DNA of 20,617 nucleotides from Candidatus Delongbacteria bacterium (GTDB lineage Bacteria > UBA4055): the NCBI GenBank assembly GCA_016937995.1, contig JAFGVM010000030.1:1-20617 (forward strand), given 5' to 3'. Both the position numbers and the translations under genes were made by a program. Under the pieces are notes generated by a model. That model was not told where the DNA came from and made no database searches. It worked only from the letters and a program-made list of their open reading frames with translations. This document shows positions 6,600 to 15,043 of this stretch, one piece after another. The stretch's first letter is position 1, and every line of letters starts with the position of its first letter.

Positions 6600-7958
6600 A
6601 TGATCCAGGATATGTTTAATAACAGTATTGTTAAGAATTTAGGGAAATGTCAATATAAATCCCCTATTCCTCTATCATATAGAGATGATGATTTTGTAGC
6701 AAATTTTGTAAGGGATAATGAAAAAGTAGTATATAATCCCAAAAATACCTTTATTGAAAGTTATCTGAAAGACTTTAAGGATATTCCTGCTTTTGAAATT
6801 GCCGGTCCGAGAGAATACCTTCATTTTAAACCTGGCAGTATTTCTTGTGGAATAGTTACATGCGGGGGATTATGCCCCGGCATAAATAATGTTATCAGAG
6901 GATTGGTCAACGAACTTTACTACTGGTATAAATGTGACAAAATATACGGATTCAGGTATGGTTATAAGGGTATGGTCGTTGAAAATGAATTAGAACCGGT
7001 AGAGTTGAATGTAAAAGTAGTAGAGGATATTCATCTTAAAGGAGGGACTATCTTGGGATCATCCAGAGGTGAGCAGGATGTAAAAAAGATAGTTGACAAT
7101 CTTGAGAGGCTTAATATTTCTGTACTTTTCACTATTGGCGGAGATGGAACAATGAGAGGTGCCTACGATATAGCGAAAGAGATAGAATCAAGGAGTCTAG
7201 ACATTTCACTGATCGGAATACCAAAAACAATTGATAATGATATAGTGTTTGTGGAACATACTTTTGGATATCAAACTGCATTTTCAGCAGCGGTCGAAGC
7301 TATCAATTCAGCACATATTGAGGCTAAAGGCGCATACAATGGGATAGGTGTGGTTAAATTAATGGGTAGGGATTCAGGTTATATTGCTGCTGCTGCTTCA
7401 ATAGCATCCCAGGATGCGAACTTTGTGCTTGTGCCTGAGATACCATTTGAATTTGAAGGAGAAAAAGGACTGCTCAATCTTTTAAGGAAAAGACTGGAAG
7501 AAAAGAAACACGCAGTTATCGTAGTTGCTGAAGGTGCAGGGCAGAATTTGTTTCAAGAAAAAAATAATTTAACCGATAAATCCGGGAATATAATCCATAA
7601 CGATATTGGTTCATATATGAAAGAAAGAATAAAGAACTATTTTGAAGAGAATAAATTTGAATACACTTTAAAATATATTGACCCAAGCTATATGATAAGA
7701 TCACTTCCACCGATACCAATTGATTCAATGTTCTGTTCAAATCTTGCACAAAATGCGGTTCATGCCGGAATGGCTGGAAAAACTGAAATATTAATTGGTT
7801 ACTGGGGTGGGAAATTTACACATGTTCCACTAATCTCTGTCATTGGCAAAAGAAAAAAAGTTGATGTTGAAGGTGATTTTTGGCTCGGGGTTATTCTATC
7901 AACCGGGCAGCCGAGATATATCGGCAATGATAAGACACTCCTTGAAAGAACGAAATAG
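6600..7958 (+). CDS. pfkA: 6-phosphofructokinase, predicted ATP-dependent (plant/trypanosomatid-type)
   Basis: This 452-residue PFK has an N-terminal extension of about 80 residues before the first glycine motif, CGGLCPGIN (88-96). It then shows the substrate and donor motifs LKGGTILGSSRG (147-157), TIGGDGT (178-184), IPKTIDND (207-214), TFGYQTA (221-227) and VKLMGRDSGYIAA (252-264). Gly183 in GGDGT at the donor-specificity position predicts ATP use, even though Lys209 replaces the Gly of E. coli PfkA. The Gly plus Lys pairing is that of plant and trypanosome ATP-PFKs, which this protein resembles closely in the segment 207-277. It lies back to back with a PPi-PFK and is followed after 119 bases by nifJ, which has its own promoter. 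The gene symbol is by function; the protein is not close to E. coli PfkA. Donor assignment is inference from residues. Confidence 0.9.
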   Translation: MIQDMFNNSIVKNLGKCQYKSPIPLSYRDDDFVANFVRDNEKVVYNPKNTFIESYLKDFKDIPAFEIAGPREYLHFKPGSISCGIVTCGGLCPGINNVIRGLVNELYYWYKCDKIYGFRYGYKGMVVENELEPVELNVKVVEDIHLKGGTILGSSRGEQDVKKIVDNLERLNISVLFTIGGDGTMRGAYDIAKEIESRSLDISLIGIPKTIDNDIVFVEHTFGYQTAFSAAVEAINSAHIEAKGAYNGIGVVKLMGRDSGYIAAAASIASQDANFVLVPEIPFEFEGEKGLLNLLRKRLEEKKHAVIVVAEGAGQNLFQEKNNLTDKSGNIIHNDIGSYMKERIKNYFEENKFEYTLKYIDPSYMIRSLPPIPIDSMFCSNLAQNAVHAGMAGKTEILIGYWGGKFTHVPLISVIGKRKKVDVEGDFWLGVILSTGQPRYIGNDKTLLERTK

Positions 7959-8025
7959 CAGTATATTATTTTTCAAAAAATATCTTGCTCAAATTCATCA
8001 AAAATTGTATTTTCAGAATTCTAGA

Positions 8026-8054
8026 TTGACAATTATAACAGAGTTAATTATTAT
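8026..8054 (+). promoter_or_regulatory. Strong sigma-70-like promoter of nifJ
   Basis: A perfect TTGACA (8026-8031), a 17-base spacer and TATTAT (8049-8054) stand just before the gene. The start near 8061 leaves a leader of about 17 bases containing the ribosome site CGGAGAAAAG (8068-8077). This is the best promoter in the window by consensus match and fits a highly expressed central enzyme. Confidence 0.75.
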
Positions 8055-8077
8055 AAATTATCATAACGGAGAAAAGA

Positions 8078-11000
8078 ATGAGTACAAAAAAATTCATGAC
8101 CTGTGATGGTAACACTGCTGCTGCTCATGTTGCTTACATGTTCAGTGAAGTAGCTGCGATCTATCCTATCACCCCTTCATCAAATATGGCTGAATTCATT
8201 GATGAATGGTCAGCAAACGGAAGAAAAAATATTTTCGGTGAAACTGTGAAAGTTTCAGAAATGCAATCAGAAGGAGGAGCATCCGGTGCTGTTCACGGTT
8301 CTTTACAATCCGGTGCCTTAACAAGTACATTTACAGCTTCTCAGGGTCTACTGCTGATGATACCGAATATGTATAAAATGGCCGGTGAATTATTGCCTGC
8401 TGTGTTCCATGTAAGTGCCAGAAGTTTGGCCGCTCAGGCATTATCAATATTTGGAGACCATAGTGATGTAATGAGTGCTAGACAAACAGGATTTTCTTTT
8501 TTAGCCACAGGTAGTGTTCAAGAGATAATGGACCTTGCCGGTGTTGCACATCTTGCTGCAATAAAATCAAGAATACCTTTCGTACATTTTTTTGATGGTT
8601 TCAGAACTTCCCATGAAATTCAAAAAGTTGAATATTTTGAAAATAATGATATGGCTGAACTACTTGACTGGGAAGCTTTGCAGAAATTCAGGGATAATGC
8701 TTTGAACCCTGAACATCCAGTAACAAGAGGAACTGCTCAGAATCCTGATATTTACTTCCAGACAAGAGAAGTAATAAATAATTTTTATGACGCAGTTCCG
8801 GATGTTGTGGAAAGCTATATGCAGAAAATCACTGCAAAAACAGGTAGAGAGTATCATCCATTCAATTATTACGGAGCTCCTGATGCAGAAAACATCATAA
8901 TAGCCATGGGTTCAGTAACACAGACCATTAAAGAGACAATAGACTATTTAGCTGCAAAAGGTGAAAAAGTAGGACTGGTGAATGTTCATCTTTATAGACC
9001 TTTCTCAAAAAAATATTTCATGAAAGTTCTTCCAAAGTCAGTTAAAAAAATAGCTGTTCTAGACAGAACAAAAGAACCGGGTTCAGTTGGAGAACCATTA
9101 TATCTTGATATTAAATCCATCTTCTATGACGAGGATGTAAAACCTGTTATCGTTGGCGGTAGATACGGACTTTCATCAAAAGACACATTACCTGATCAGA
9201 TCGTTGCGGTTTATAACAATCTTGCAATGAATGAACCTAAGAATGACTTTACTATCGGTATCGTTGATGATGTAAGCTTTAAATCTCTGCCTAAAGTTGA
9301 TCCTATTAGTGTAGGAAACAGCAGTAATTTCGGTGCAAAATTCTACGGACTTGGATCAGATGGAACTGTTGGTGCGAACAAGAACTCGATCAAAATTATC
9401 GGTGATACTACAAATAAATACTGTCAGGCATATTTTGCTTACGATTCAAAGAAATCAGGTGGATTCACATCTTCTCACTTAAGATTCGGTGATGAACCTA
9501 TCAGAAGCCCTTATTTGGTCAATGCTCCTGATTTTGTAGCTTGTCATGTACCTGCATACATCAATCAGTATGATGTGTTGAAGGGTTTGAAAAAAGGTGG
9601 ATCTTTCTTACTTAATTCTATCTGGGATGTTGAAGAAACAAAGAACCGACTTTCAGATCATATGAAAAAGTATATGGCTGACAATGAAATTAAATTTTAC
9701 ATCATAAACGCAACAAAGATCGCTGAAGAAATTGGTCTTGGAACAAGAACAAACACGATCATGCAGTCAGCATTTTTCAAAATAGCTGAAGTAATACCTT
9801 ATGACCAAGCTGTTGATCAAATGAAGAAATTCATTGTAAAGAGCTATGGTATGAAGGGAGAGAACATTGTAAATATGAACAATGCTGCCGTAGATAAAGG
9901 TGGTCAGGAGATAGAGAAAATCGAAGTTCCTGCAGAATGGAAAGATCTTCCAAGTGAAGGTTTTAAGATCAACAGTCAAGGAAGACCTGATTTCATAAAG
10001 AACATCTGCGATGTGATGAATGCTCAGAACGGTGATAACCTTCCTGTAAGTGCTTTTATTGGAAGAGAAGACGGTTCATTCCCTGCAGGTACTACTGCTT
10101 TTGAGAAGAGGGGAGTAGCAGTAAGTGTTCCTAAATGGATACCTGAAACATGTATCCAATGTAATCAGTGTGCTTATGTATGTCCACATGCTGCTATAAG
10201 ACCATTCCTTATCAATCCTGAGGATGAAGCAAAACTACCTGAGGGAACAGAAACAATTAATGCGATAGGTAAAGAGCTTGAAGGTCATAAATTTAGAATT
10301 CAGGTAAGTGTTCTTGACTGTACCGGTTGTGGAAACTGTGCTGATGTATGTCCTGCACCAAAGGGTAAAGCTCTTGAAATGCATCATCTTGGAACTCAAA
10401 TGGATCAGGTTGCAAGGTGGGATCACTTCGCAAAGAATGTGACTTATAAGGATAACTTAGTTGATAAATTTGCAAATGTAAAATCATCTCAATTCGCACA
10501 ACCGTTATTTGAATTCTCAGGTGCTTGTGCAGGTTGTGGTGAAACTCCTTATATTAAAGCAATTACTCAATTATTCGGTGACAGAATGATGATCGCTAAT
10601 GCTACCGGTTGTTCATCCATTTATGGTGGATCTGCTCCGGCAACTCCATATTGTGAAAATCCAAAGGGAAAGGGACCTGCATGGGCGAATTCACTGTTCG
10701 AAGATAACGCTGAGTATGGTTACGGTATGGCTCTTGGAACAAATAAAATGAGAGATCGTATTGAATTAAGAATGAAAGATGCTATCGCTGCAGGAAATAT
10801 TAAACCTGGGACAAAAGAAGCGTTTGAAAGCTGGATCGAGAATAAAAACTGTGCGGAAGGATCAAAGAAAGCATCATGTAGTGTCCGTAAAGCACTTAAA
10901 GAAGAATCGGGAAAGATCATCGATGAGATAAAATCACTTGATCAGTATCTCGTTAAAAAATCAGTTTGGATCTTTGGTGGAGACGGTTGGGCTTACGATA

Positions 11001-11614
11001 TCGGCTACGGTGGTTTAGATCATGTTTTAGCATCGGGTGATGATGTGAATGTACTCGTAATGGATACAGAAGTATATTCTAATACAGGCGGTCAGTCATC
11101 AAAAGCAACTCCGGTAGGAGCTGTCGCAAAATTTGCCGCATCCGGTAAAAAGATCAGAAAGAAAGATCTTGGAATGATGGCAATGAGCTATGGATATGTT
11201 TATGTTGCTCAGGTTGCAATGGGTGCTAATCAGGCACAATATTTCAAAGCTATAAAAGAAGCTGAAGCTTATCCCGGACCTTCATTAATAATCGCTTATG
11301 CTCCATGTATTAATCATGGTCTTAGAGCAGGAATGGGTAAAACACAGCAGGAAGAGAAGCTTGCTGTTGAAGCTGGTTACTGGCATCTTTACAGGTATAA
11401 TCCTGCATTAGAAGAAGAAAAAAAGAATCCATTCGTACTGGATTCAAAAGAACCGGTATGGGATAAATTCCAGGACTTCTTAAAAGGAGAGGTGAGATAT
11501 ACATCACTTGTCAAGGCATTCCCGGAAGAAGCGAAAGAGTTATTCGTAGCTGCTGAAGACAATGCAAAGTGGAGATATCAGTCTTATAAAATGAAATCTG
11601 AGATACAGTACTAG
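8078..11614 (+). CDS. nifJ: Pyruvate:ferredoxin (flavodoxin) oxidoreductase, single-chain
   Basis: The enzyme converts pyruvate and CoA to acetyl-CoA and CO2 and reduces ferredoxin. The 1178-residue chain has the full domain order of homodimeric POR. The N-terminal pyrimidine-binding domain contains YPITPSSNMAE (about 29-39). The transketolase-like and gamma domains follow, then a ferredoxin-like insertion with two 4Fe-4S motifs, CIQCNQCAYVCP (about 691) and CTGCGNCADVCP (about 748). The C-terminal thiamine-diphosphate domain has CAGCGETPY (about 816), TGCSSIYGG, GDGWAYDIGYGG (about 968) and TEVYSNTGGQ (about 997). The cysteines for the third cluster, including the one in APCINHGL, are present. 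No frameshift or gap is seen. It stands alone between its own promoter and a strong terminator; the ferredoxin at 17976 is a plausible partner. The name nifJ is historical and implies no nitrogen fixation here. Confidence 0.98.
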   Translation: MSTKKFMTCDGNTAAAHVAYMFSEVAAIYPITPSSNMAEFIDEWSANGRKNIFGETVKVSEMQSEGGASGAVHGSLQSGALTSTFTASQGLLLMIPNMYKMAGELLPAVFHVSARSLAAQALSIFGDHSDVMSARQTGFSFLATGSVQEIMDLAGVAHLAAIKSRIPFVHFFDGFRTSHEIQKVEYFENNDMAELLDWEALQKFRDNALNPEHPVTRGTAQNPDIYFQTREVINNFYDAVPDVVESYMQKITAKTGREYHPFNYYGAPDAENIIIAMGSVTQTIKETIDYLAAKGEKVGLVNVHLYRPFSKKYFMKVLPKSVKKIAVLDRTKEPGSVGEPLYLDIKSIFYDEDVKPVIVGGRYGLSSKDTLPDQIVAVYNNLAMNEPKNDFTIGIVDDVSFKSLPKVDPISVGNSSNFGAKFYGLGSDGTVGANKNSIKIIGDTTNKYCQAYFAYDSKKSGGFTSSHLRFGDEPIRSPYLVNAPDFVACHVPAYINQYDVLKGLKKGGSFLLNSIWDVEETKNRLSDHMKKYMADNEIKFYIINATKIAEEIGLGTRTNTIMQSAFFKIAEVIPYDQAVDQMKKFIVKSYGMKGENIVNMNNAAVDKGGQEIEKIEVPAEWKDLPSEGFKINSQGRPDFIKNICDVMNAQNGDNLPVSAFIGREDGSFPAGTTAFEKRGVAVSVPKWIPETCIQCNQCAYVCPHAAIRPFLINPEDEAKLPEGTETINAIGKELEGHKFRIQVSVLDCTGCGNCADVCPAPKGKALEMHHLGTQMDQVARWDHFAKNVTYKDNLVDKFANVKSSQFAQPLFEFSGACAGCGETPYIKAITQLFGDRMMIANATGCSSIYGGSAPATPYCENPKGKGPAWANSLFEDNAEYGYGMALGTNKMRDRIELRMKDAIAAGNIKPGTKEAFESWIENKNCAEGSKKASCSVRKALKEESGKIIDEIKSLDQYLVKKSVWIFGGDGWAYDIGYGGLDHVLASGDDVNVLVMDTEVYSNTGGQSSKATPVGAVAKFAASGKKIRKKDLGMMAMSYGYVYVAQVAMGANQAQYFKAIKEAEAYPGPSLIIAYAPCINHGLRAGMGKTQQEEKLAVEAGYWHLYRYNPALEEEKKNPFVLDSKEPVWDKFQDFLKGEVRYTSLVKAFPEEAKELFVAAEDNAKWRYQSYKMKSEIQY

Positions 11615-11635
11615 ATAAAAACTGTTACTGAATTT

Positions 11636-11664
11636 AAAGAGACGCGAAATATCGCGTCTCTTTT
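11636..11664 (+). terminator. Intrinsic terminator after nifJ
   Basis: A perfect 12-base-pair stem, AAAGAGACGCGA (11636-11647) and TCGCGTCTCTTT (11652-11663), closes a four-base loop AATA and runs into a short T-stretch. It stands 21 bases after the stop codon. The next gene begins only 39 bases further on, so it must have its own promoter or depend on read-through. Confidence 0.9.
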
Positions 11665-11703
11665 AGTATTTATTATTTTAAATTAAATCATTACTTTCAG
11701 AAG

Positions 11704-13431
11704 ATGGATAAAAAGAACAGATCATTTTACTTATTTTCAATTTTACTGCTGATCATTGCAACACTTATTTCGTATTCAAATTCATTTGACTGTTCTTTTC
11801 AGTTCGATGATGTTCACTCAATTTTTCAGAACAGCTACGTCAGAGATATTTCAAAGTTTTCTGACTTGAACTACTGGTTTAATTTTTACAATAGAGCCCC
11901 TGCACAGTTTACTCTGGCATTGAATTATAAGTATGGACAGCTGGATGTTTTCGGATACCATGTTGTTAATCTGATCATTCATGCCTTAAGTTCGATCCTA
12001 GTTTTTGTTTTAACAGGATTGCTTTTACGATCGATATCGATTAAACAACGCTACATTATTAATAATAGAAAATATATTCAACTTTTTACAGCATTGATAT
12101 TTGCAGTTCATCCGATCCAGACTCAAAGTGTAACTTATATAATTCAGAGAATGGAATCATTGTCTGGTATGTTCTATCTCGGAGCTTTAATATTTTATTT
12201 TTTTGCAAGATCGAACAGGAAAAAGACTCTAAACTTCTTATTATTCGGATTATTTGCACTATTGGCAGTATTGACTAAGCAAACATCATTCAGTCTACCT
12301 TTATCAATTATGTTACTTGAGATATTTTTCATCAGAGGTATAGAGGATAAGATCAGCAGAAAGGTTGTATATTCTATCGTTGGGATCCTCTCGGGCACAG
12401 CATTAGTGATGTTGATCAAGAATACTTTACCCAGGGAAACTTACGACATTTCAAGGTTGGACTATTTTACAGCTCAGTTAACAGTGATACCAAAGTATAT
12501 ATTCCTGTCGTTTATTCCTGTCGGTCAAAATCTGGATCATGATATTTTAATGCCGGAAGGATTTTTCACAGCTAAAGTCCTGGGTGGATCTGTTCTCATT
12601 GCAGGATTATTTGTAATATCTGTCTTTCTATACAAGAAGGAGAAAATGATATCTTTCGGGATATTTTGGTTCTTTGCTCTATTGGCTTTGAGATCAAGTA
12701 TTTTACCGATCGGTGATCTTATGTACGAACACAGATTGTATATGTCTATATTCGGATATGGATTATTAATTACAAGTACAGTATTTTACTTGAATGAAAA
12801 GTTTAAATTGAACAGAACCATAAAACTGTTCCCGCTTATAATTCTTTCAGTTATAACGGTTGCATATTCGGTAAGCACATTTCAGAGAAATAAAGTCTGG
12901 AAGACTGATATTTCACTTTGGGCAGATAGTGTTAAAAAATCACCGGATAAATTCAGACCGAATTACAACATTGCTGAAGCCTTAAAAAGAAACAGGCATA
13001 TTGATAAAGCATTGAATTTCTATTTAAAAGCGAACAGTATTGAGCCAAACAGCTATGGAACTTGTAATAATATCGGCAATATTTATTACGAGAAGAATAA
13101 TGTTGAAAAAGCTAAAGAATTCTACAGAAAAGCAATAAATATCAATCCTGACTATACTAAGACTTTAAACAATCTGGCAAATATTTATTTAACTGAGAAA
13201 AATTATCCTGAAGCAGAGAAATTATATTTGAAAGCTTTATCAGTTGATGAAAAATATATAGATGCACTTTTTAATCTGGGGAATCTTTATTACCTTACCG
13301 GACGAAATGAAGAAGCTCTGGATACATATGAGAAAGTGATACTGCTGAAACCAGATCATAAAGCAGCTCAAGAAAACTATGATACTTTGAATAAAATTAT
13401 GAAGGACAAGGTAATAGAAAATGGAAAATAA
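11704..13431 (+). CDS. Polytopic GT-C/TMTC-like membrane protein with C-terminal TPR repeats
   Basis: This 575-residue protein has two parts. The N-terminal 400 residues hold about ten hydrophobic segments, starting with a membrane helix at 8-24. The first extracytoplasmic loop contains FDD (34-36), the acidic motif typical of GT-C O-mannosyltransferase folds, and a stretch HPIQTQSVTYIIQRMESLSG (about 138-157) follows that is characteristic of TMTC-like proteins. Residues 417-560 form about four tetratricopeptide repeats (LNNLANIYLTEKNYPEAEKLY and relatives). In eukaryotic TMTC proteins and some bacterial homologues this architecture transfers sugars to secreted proteins; here the lipid-linked donor and the acceptor are unknown. 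It is the first gene of the carbamoyltransferase operon and overlaps the next by 11 bases. No clear promoter is seen between the nifJ terminator and the start, and the ribosome site is weak. Enzymatic activity is inference. Confidence 0.8.
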   Translation: MDKKNRSFYLFSILLLIIATLISYSNSFDCSFQFDDVHSIFQNSYVRDISKFSDLNYWFNFYNRAPAQFTLALNYKYGQLDVFGYHVVNLIIHALSSILVFVLTGLLLRSISIKQRYIINNRKYIQLFTALIFAVHPIQTQSVTYIIQRMESLSGMFYLGALIFYFFARSNRKKTLNFLLFGLFALLAVLTKQTSFSLPLSIMLLEIFFIRGIEDKISRKVVYSIVGILSGTALVMLIKNTLPRETYDISRLDYFTAQLTVIPKYIFLSFIPVGQNLDHDILMPEGFFTAKVLGGSVLIAGLFVISVFLYKKEKMISFGIFWFFALLALRSSILPIGDLMYEHRLYMSIFGYGLLITSTVFYLNEKFKLNRTIKLFPLIILSVITVAYSVSTFQRNKVWKTDISLWADSVKKSPDKFRPNYNIAEALKRNRHIDKALNFYLKANSIEPNSYGTCNNIGNIYYEKNNVEKAKEFYRKAININPDYTKTLNNLANIYLTEKNYPEAEKLYLKALSVDEKYIDALFNLGNLYYLTGRNEEALDTYEKVILLKPDHKAAQENYDTLNKIMKDKVIENGK

Positions 13432-14494
13432 AGAGATAAAAATTAAACATCCCGTTCTTATTTTGCTTACAATTACGATCGTTCTTTTCCTTTTTACAGA
13501 TCTGTTACTGGGTTTGATACTTTTAAAAAGAGATCAGCTTAGAATAGATCATTCATATTATCATCATGACCTTAAACCCAATAAAACTGAGAATGCCAAA
13601 TGGGGTGACCTTGAATATACGGTTAAAACGAATTCGTTGGGCTTTAAAGATGGAGAAATGAGAAATATCCCTCTGAAGTCTGAGAGAGATAGAATTCTGA
13701 TCATCGGGGATTCATTCACTGAAGGCCTTGGGTATAAATATGAAGATACATTCTGTGGTCTGCTTCAAGCAAAGATCAATGACAGATCTGAGATCCTGAA
13801 TGCCGGAGTAACATCTTACTCACCGAAATTATATTATTTGAAGATCAAATATTTACTGGAAATGGGCCTTGAGTTCGAGCATCTGATCGTCATGCTTGAT
13901 ATTTCAGATATTCAGGATGAGTCAGTTTACGAGAATTTTCAACCGAGAATGAACAAAAGTCCGCTCAGAAAATTTGATGTGATCTTATCAAATTACTCAT
14001 TCAGTTATCATCATTTACTAAGAAATATTATAAAAAAAGCAGCATCTATTCAAAAAAAAGAGAGTAGTAAATTTGCTGATGCAGAAACATTTTTAGAGAC
14101 TAGTATTGAAGATAGAGGTAGGTGGACATATGATAATAAAGTATTTGAGGATTGGGGGAAAATAGGATTAGAACTCGCTTCAATGAATTTATTGAAATTA
14201 ACGGATCTATGTAATGAGCGTTCAATAGACTTGACACTTGTTGTATATCCCTGGCCGGAGCAAATATTAGAAAGGGACAGTTTATCAATACAGTCAAAAT
14301 ACTGGTCTGAGTTCTGTCATATGAATAAGATTGATTTTCTGGATTTATTTCCTTACTTTTTCAATTCTGAAAATGCTGAGGACGTTATTGGTGAGTATTT
14401 CATAGCAGGAGATGATCATTGGAATGAAAATGGTCATCAATTAATTGCTGAAAAACTATATGAAAAAATTATTGGGTCAGAGATAAATGATTAA
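13421..14494 (+). CDS. Membrane-anchored SGNH/GDSL-family hydrolase or acyltransferase-like protein
   Basis: A short cytoplasmic N-terminus and one membrane helix (about 11-34) anchor a 320-residue extracytoplasmic domain. The SGNH blocks are visible: IIGDSFTEG (94-102) with the nucleophile Ser98, LNAGVTSYSP with the block II glycine, and near the C-terminus DDHWNENGH (331-339), whose Asp and His complete the triad. Members of this fold attach or remove acyl groups on surface polysaccharides or glycolipids (AlgJ/AlgX and related proteins), but this protein cannot be assigned to a named subgroup from sequence alone. Its start overlaps the TPR gene by 11 bases and its end overlaps the SxtJ gene by 8, so the three are translated as one coupled unit. 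The ribosome site AAGGACAAGG lies within the end of the upstream gene. Confidence 0.85.
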   Translation: MENKEIKIKHPVLILLTITIVLFLFTDLLLGLILLKRDQLRIDHSYYHHDLKPNKTENAKWGDLEYTVKTNSLGFKDGEMRNIPLKSERDRILIIGDSFTEGLGYKYEDTFCGLLQAKINDRSEILNAGVTSYSPKLYYLKIKYLLEMGLEFEHLIVMLDISDIQDESVYENFQPRMNKSPLRKFDVILSNYSFSYHHLLRNIIKKAASIQKKESSKFADAETFLETSIEDRGRWTYDNKVFEDWGKIGLELASMNLLKLTDLCNERSIDLTLVVYPWPEQILERDSLSIQSKYWSEFCHMNKIDFLDLFPYFFNSENAEDVIGEYFIAGDDHWNENGHQLIAEKLYEKIIGSEIND

Positions 14495-14867
14495 AGAACC
14501 GACTAGAGAGCAATGTAAAGATACCGGGATAATCCTGGGAGTATTTTTTCTCTATTTCAGCATTAAAAATGCAAGTAATACCTTATTTTTGATCACATTC
14601 CTGATACTTGTTTCAGTAGTAGTATTTCCAAAGATATATAAATATTTAGCTGTTATATGGTTTGGATTTTCCCATCTGCTTGGAACTGTCATGACGAAAA
14701 TATTACTTACGATTATTTTTTATATCGTAGTAGCTCCTGTTTCAATCATAAGAAAATTATTGAATAAAGATGGTATGAATCTTAAGGGATTTAAAAGTTC
14801 TGCCAGAACAGTTTGGGTGAACAGAGATAAACAAATAACAAGAAAAGATCTTTTTAAACCATTTTAG
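14487..14867 (+). CDS. SxtJ-family membrane protein
   Basis: The 126-residue protein has three hydrophobic segments (about 13-28, 32-49 and 70-90) and a basic, hydrophilic C-terminal tail of about 35 residues. The stretch FPKIYKYLAVIWFGFSHLLG (about 47-66) and the ending with VWVNR and DLFKPF agree with the SxtJ family, named from the cyanobacterial saxitoxin cluster and widespread next to NodU-type carbamoyltransferases. Its biochemical role is unknown; it may recruit or assist the carbamoyltransferase at the membrane. It overlaps the SGNH gene by 8 bases and is followed after 17 bases by the DUF5989 gene, the order typical of this cassette. Family assignment is from memory of conserved residues. 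Confidence 0.85.
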   Translation: MIKEPTREQCKDTGIILGVFFLYFSIKNASNTLFLITFLILVSVVVFPKIYKYLAVIWFGFSHLLGTVMTKILLTIIFYIVVAPVSIIRKLLNKDGMNLKGFKSSARTVWVNRDKQITRKDLFKPF

Positions 14868-14884
14868 CTGAAACTGAGGATCAT

Positions 14885-15034
14885 ATGGATTTTATTAAAG
14901 AATTGTTGGAATTTATTAAAACGAGAAAAAAGTATTGGTTAATACCGCTTATACTTATTCTGTTATTCTTCGGAGTTTTGATAGTAATGACCTCAGGATC
15001 GGCAATTGCTCCATTCATATATACAATATTTTAG
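14885..15034 (+). CDS. DUF5989-family small membrane protein (49 residues)
   Basis: A small gene sits exactly between the SxtJ and carbamoyltransferase genes. It has an ATG at 14885 preceded by GAGGA (14876-14880), 49 codons and a TAG. The product begins MDFIKELLEFIKTRKKYW, an amphipathic basic segment. One membrane helix follows (about 18-37), and the protein ends SGSAIAPFIYTIF. This is the DUF5989 pattern: a charged N-terminus, one helix and a G-S-A-(I/L)-A-P-F-I-Y-T-(I/L)-F end. The family is known as a small companion of SxtJ and carbamoyltransferase genes; no function is established. It lies 17 bases after the upstream stop and 9 before the downstream start, so it is certainly in the operon. 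Gene finders with a length cutoff will miss it. Confidence 0.88.
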   Translation: MDFIKELLEFIKTRKKYWLIPLILILLFFGVLIVMTSGSAIAPFIYTIF

Positions 15035-15043
15035 GACATAATA

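Noticed and set aside
8015-8022. Palindrome AGAATTCT upstream of the nifJ -35 box
   Set aside because: Too short to support an operator call on its own.
7843-8106. Plus-strand open frame of 87 codons across the end of pfkA and the start of nifJ
   Set aside because: It overlaps both genes in another frame, covers the strong nifJ promoter and ribosome site, and its product looks like nothing known.
10235-10920. Several antisense open frames within nifJ
   Set aside because: They are by-products of codon bias in the long nifJ gene, with no ribosome sites and low-complexity, Ser/Leu/Ile-rich products.
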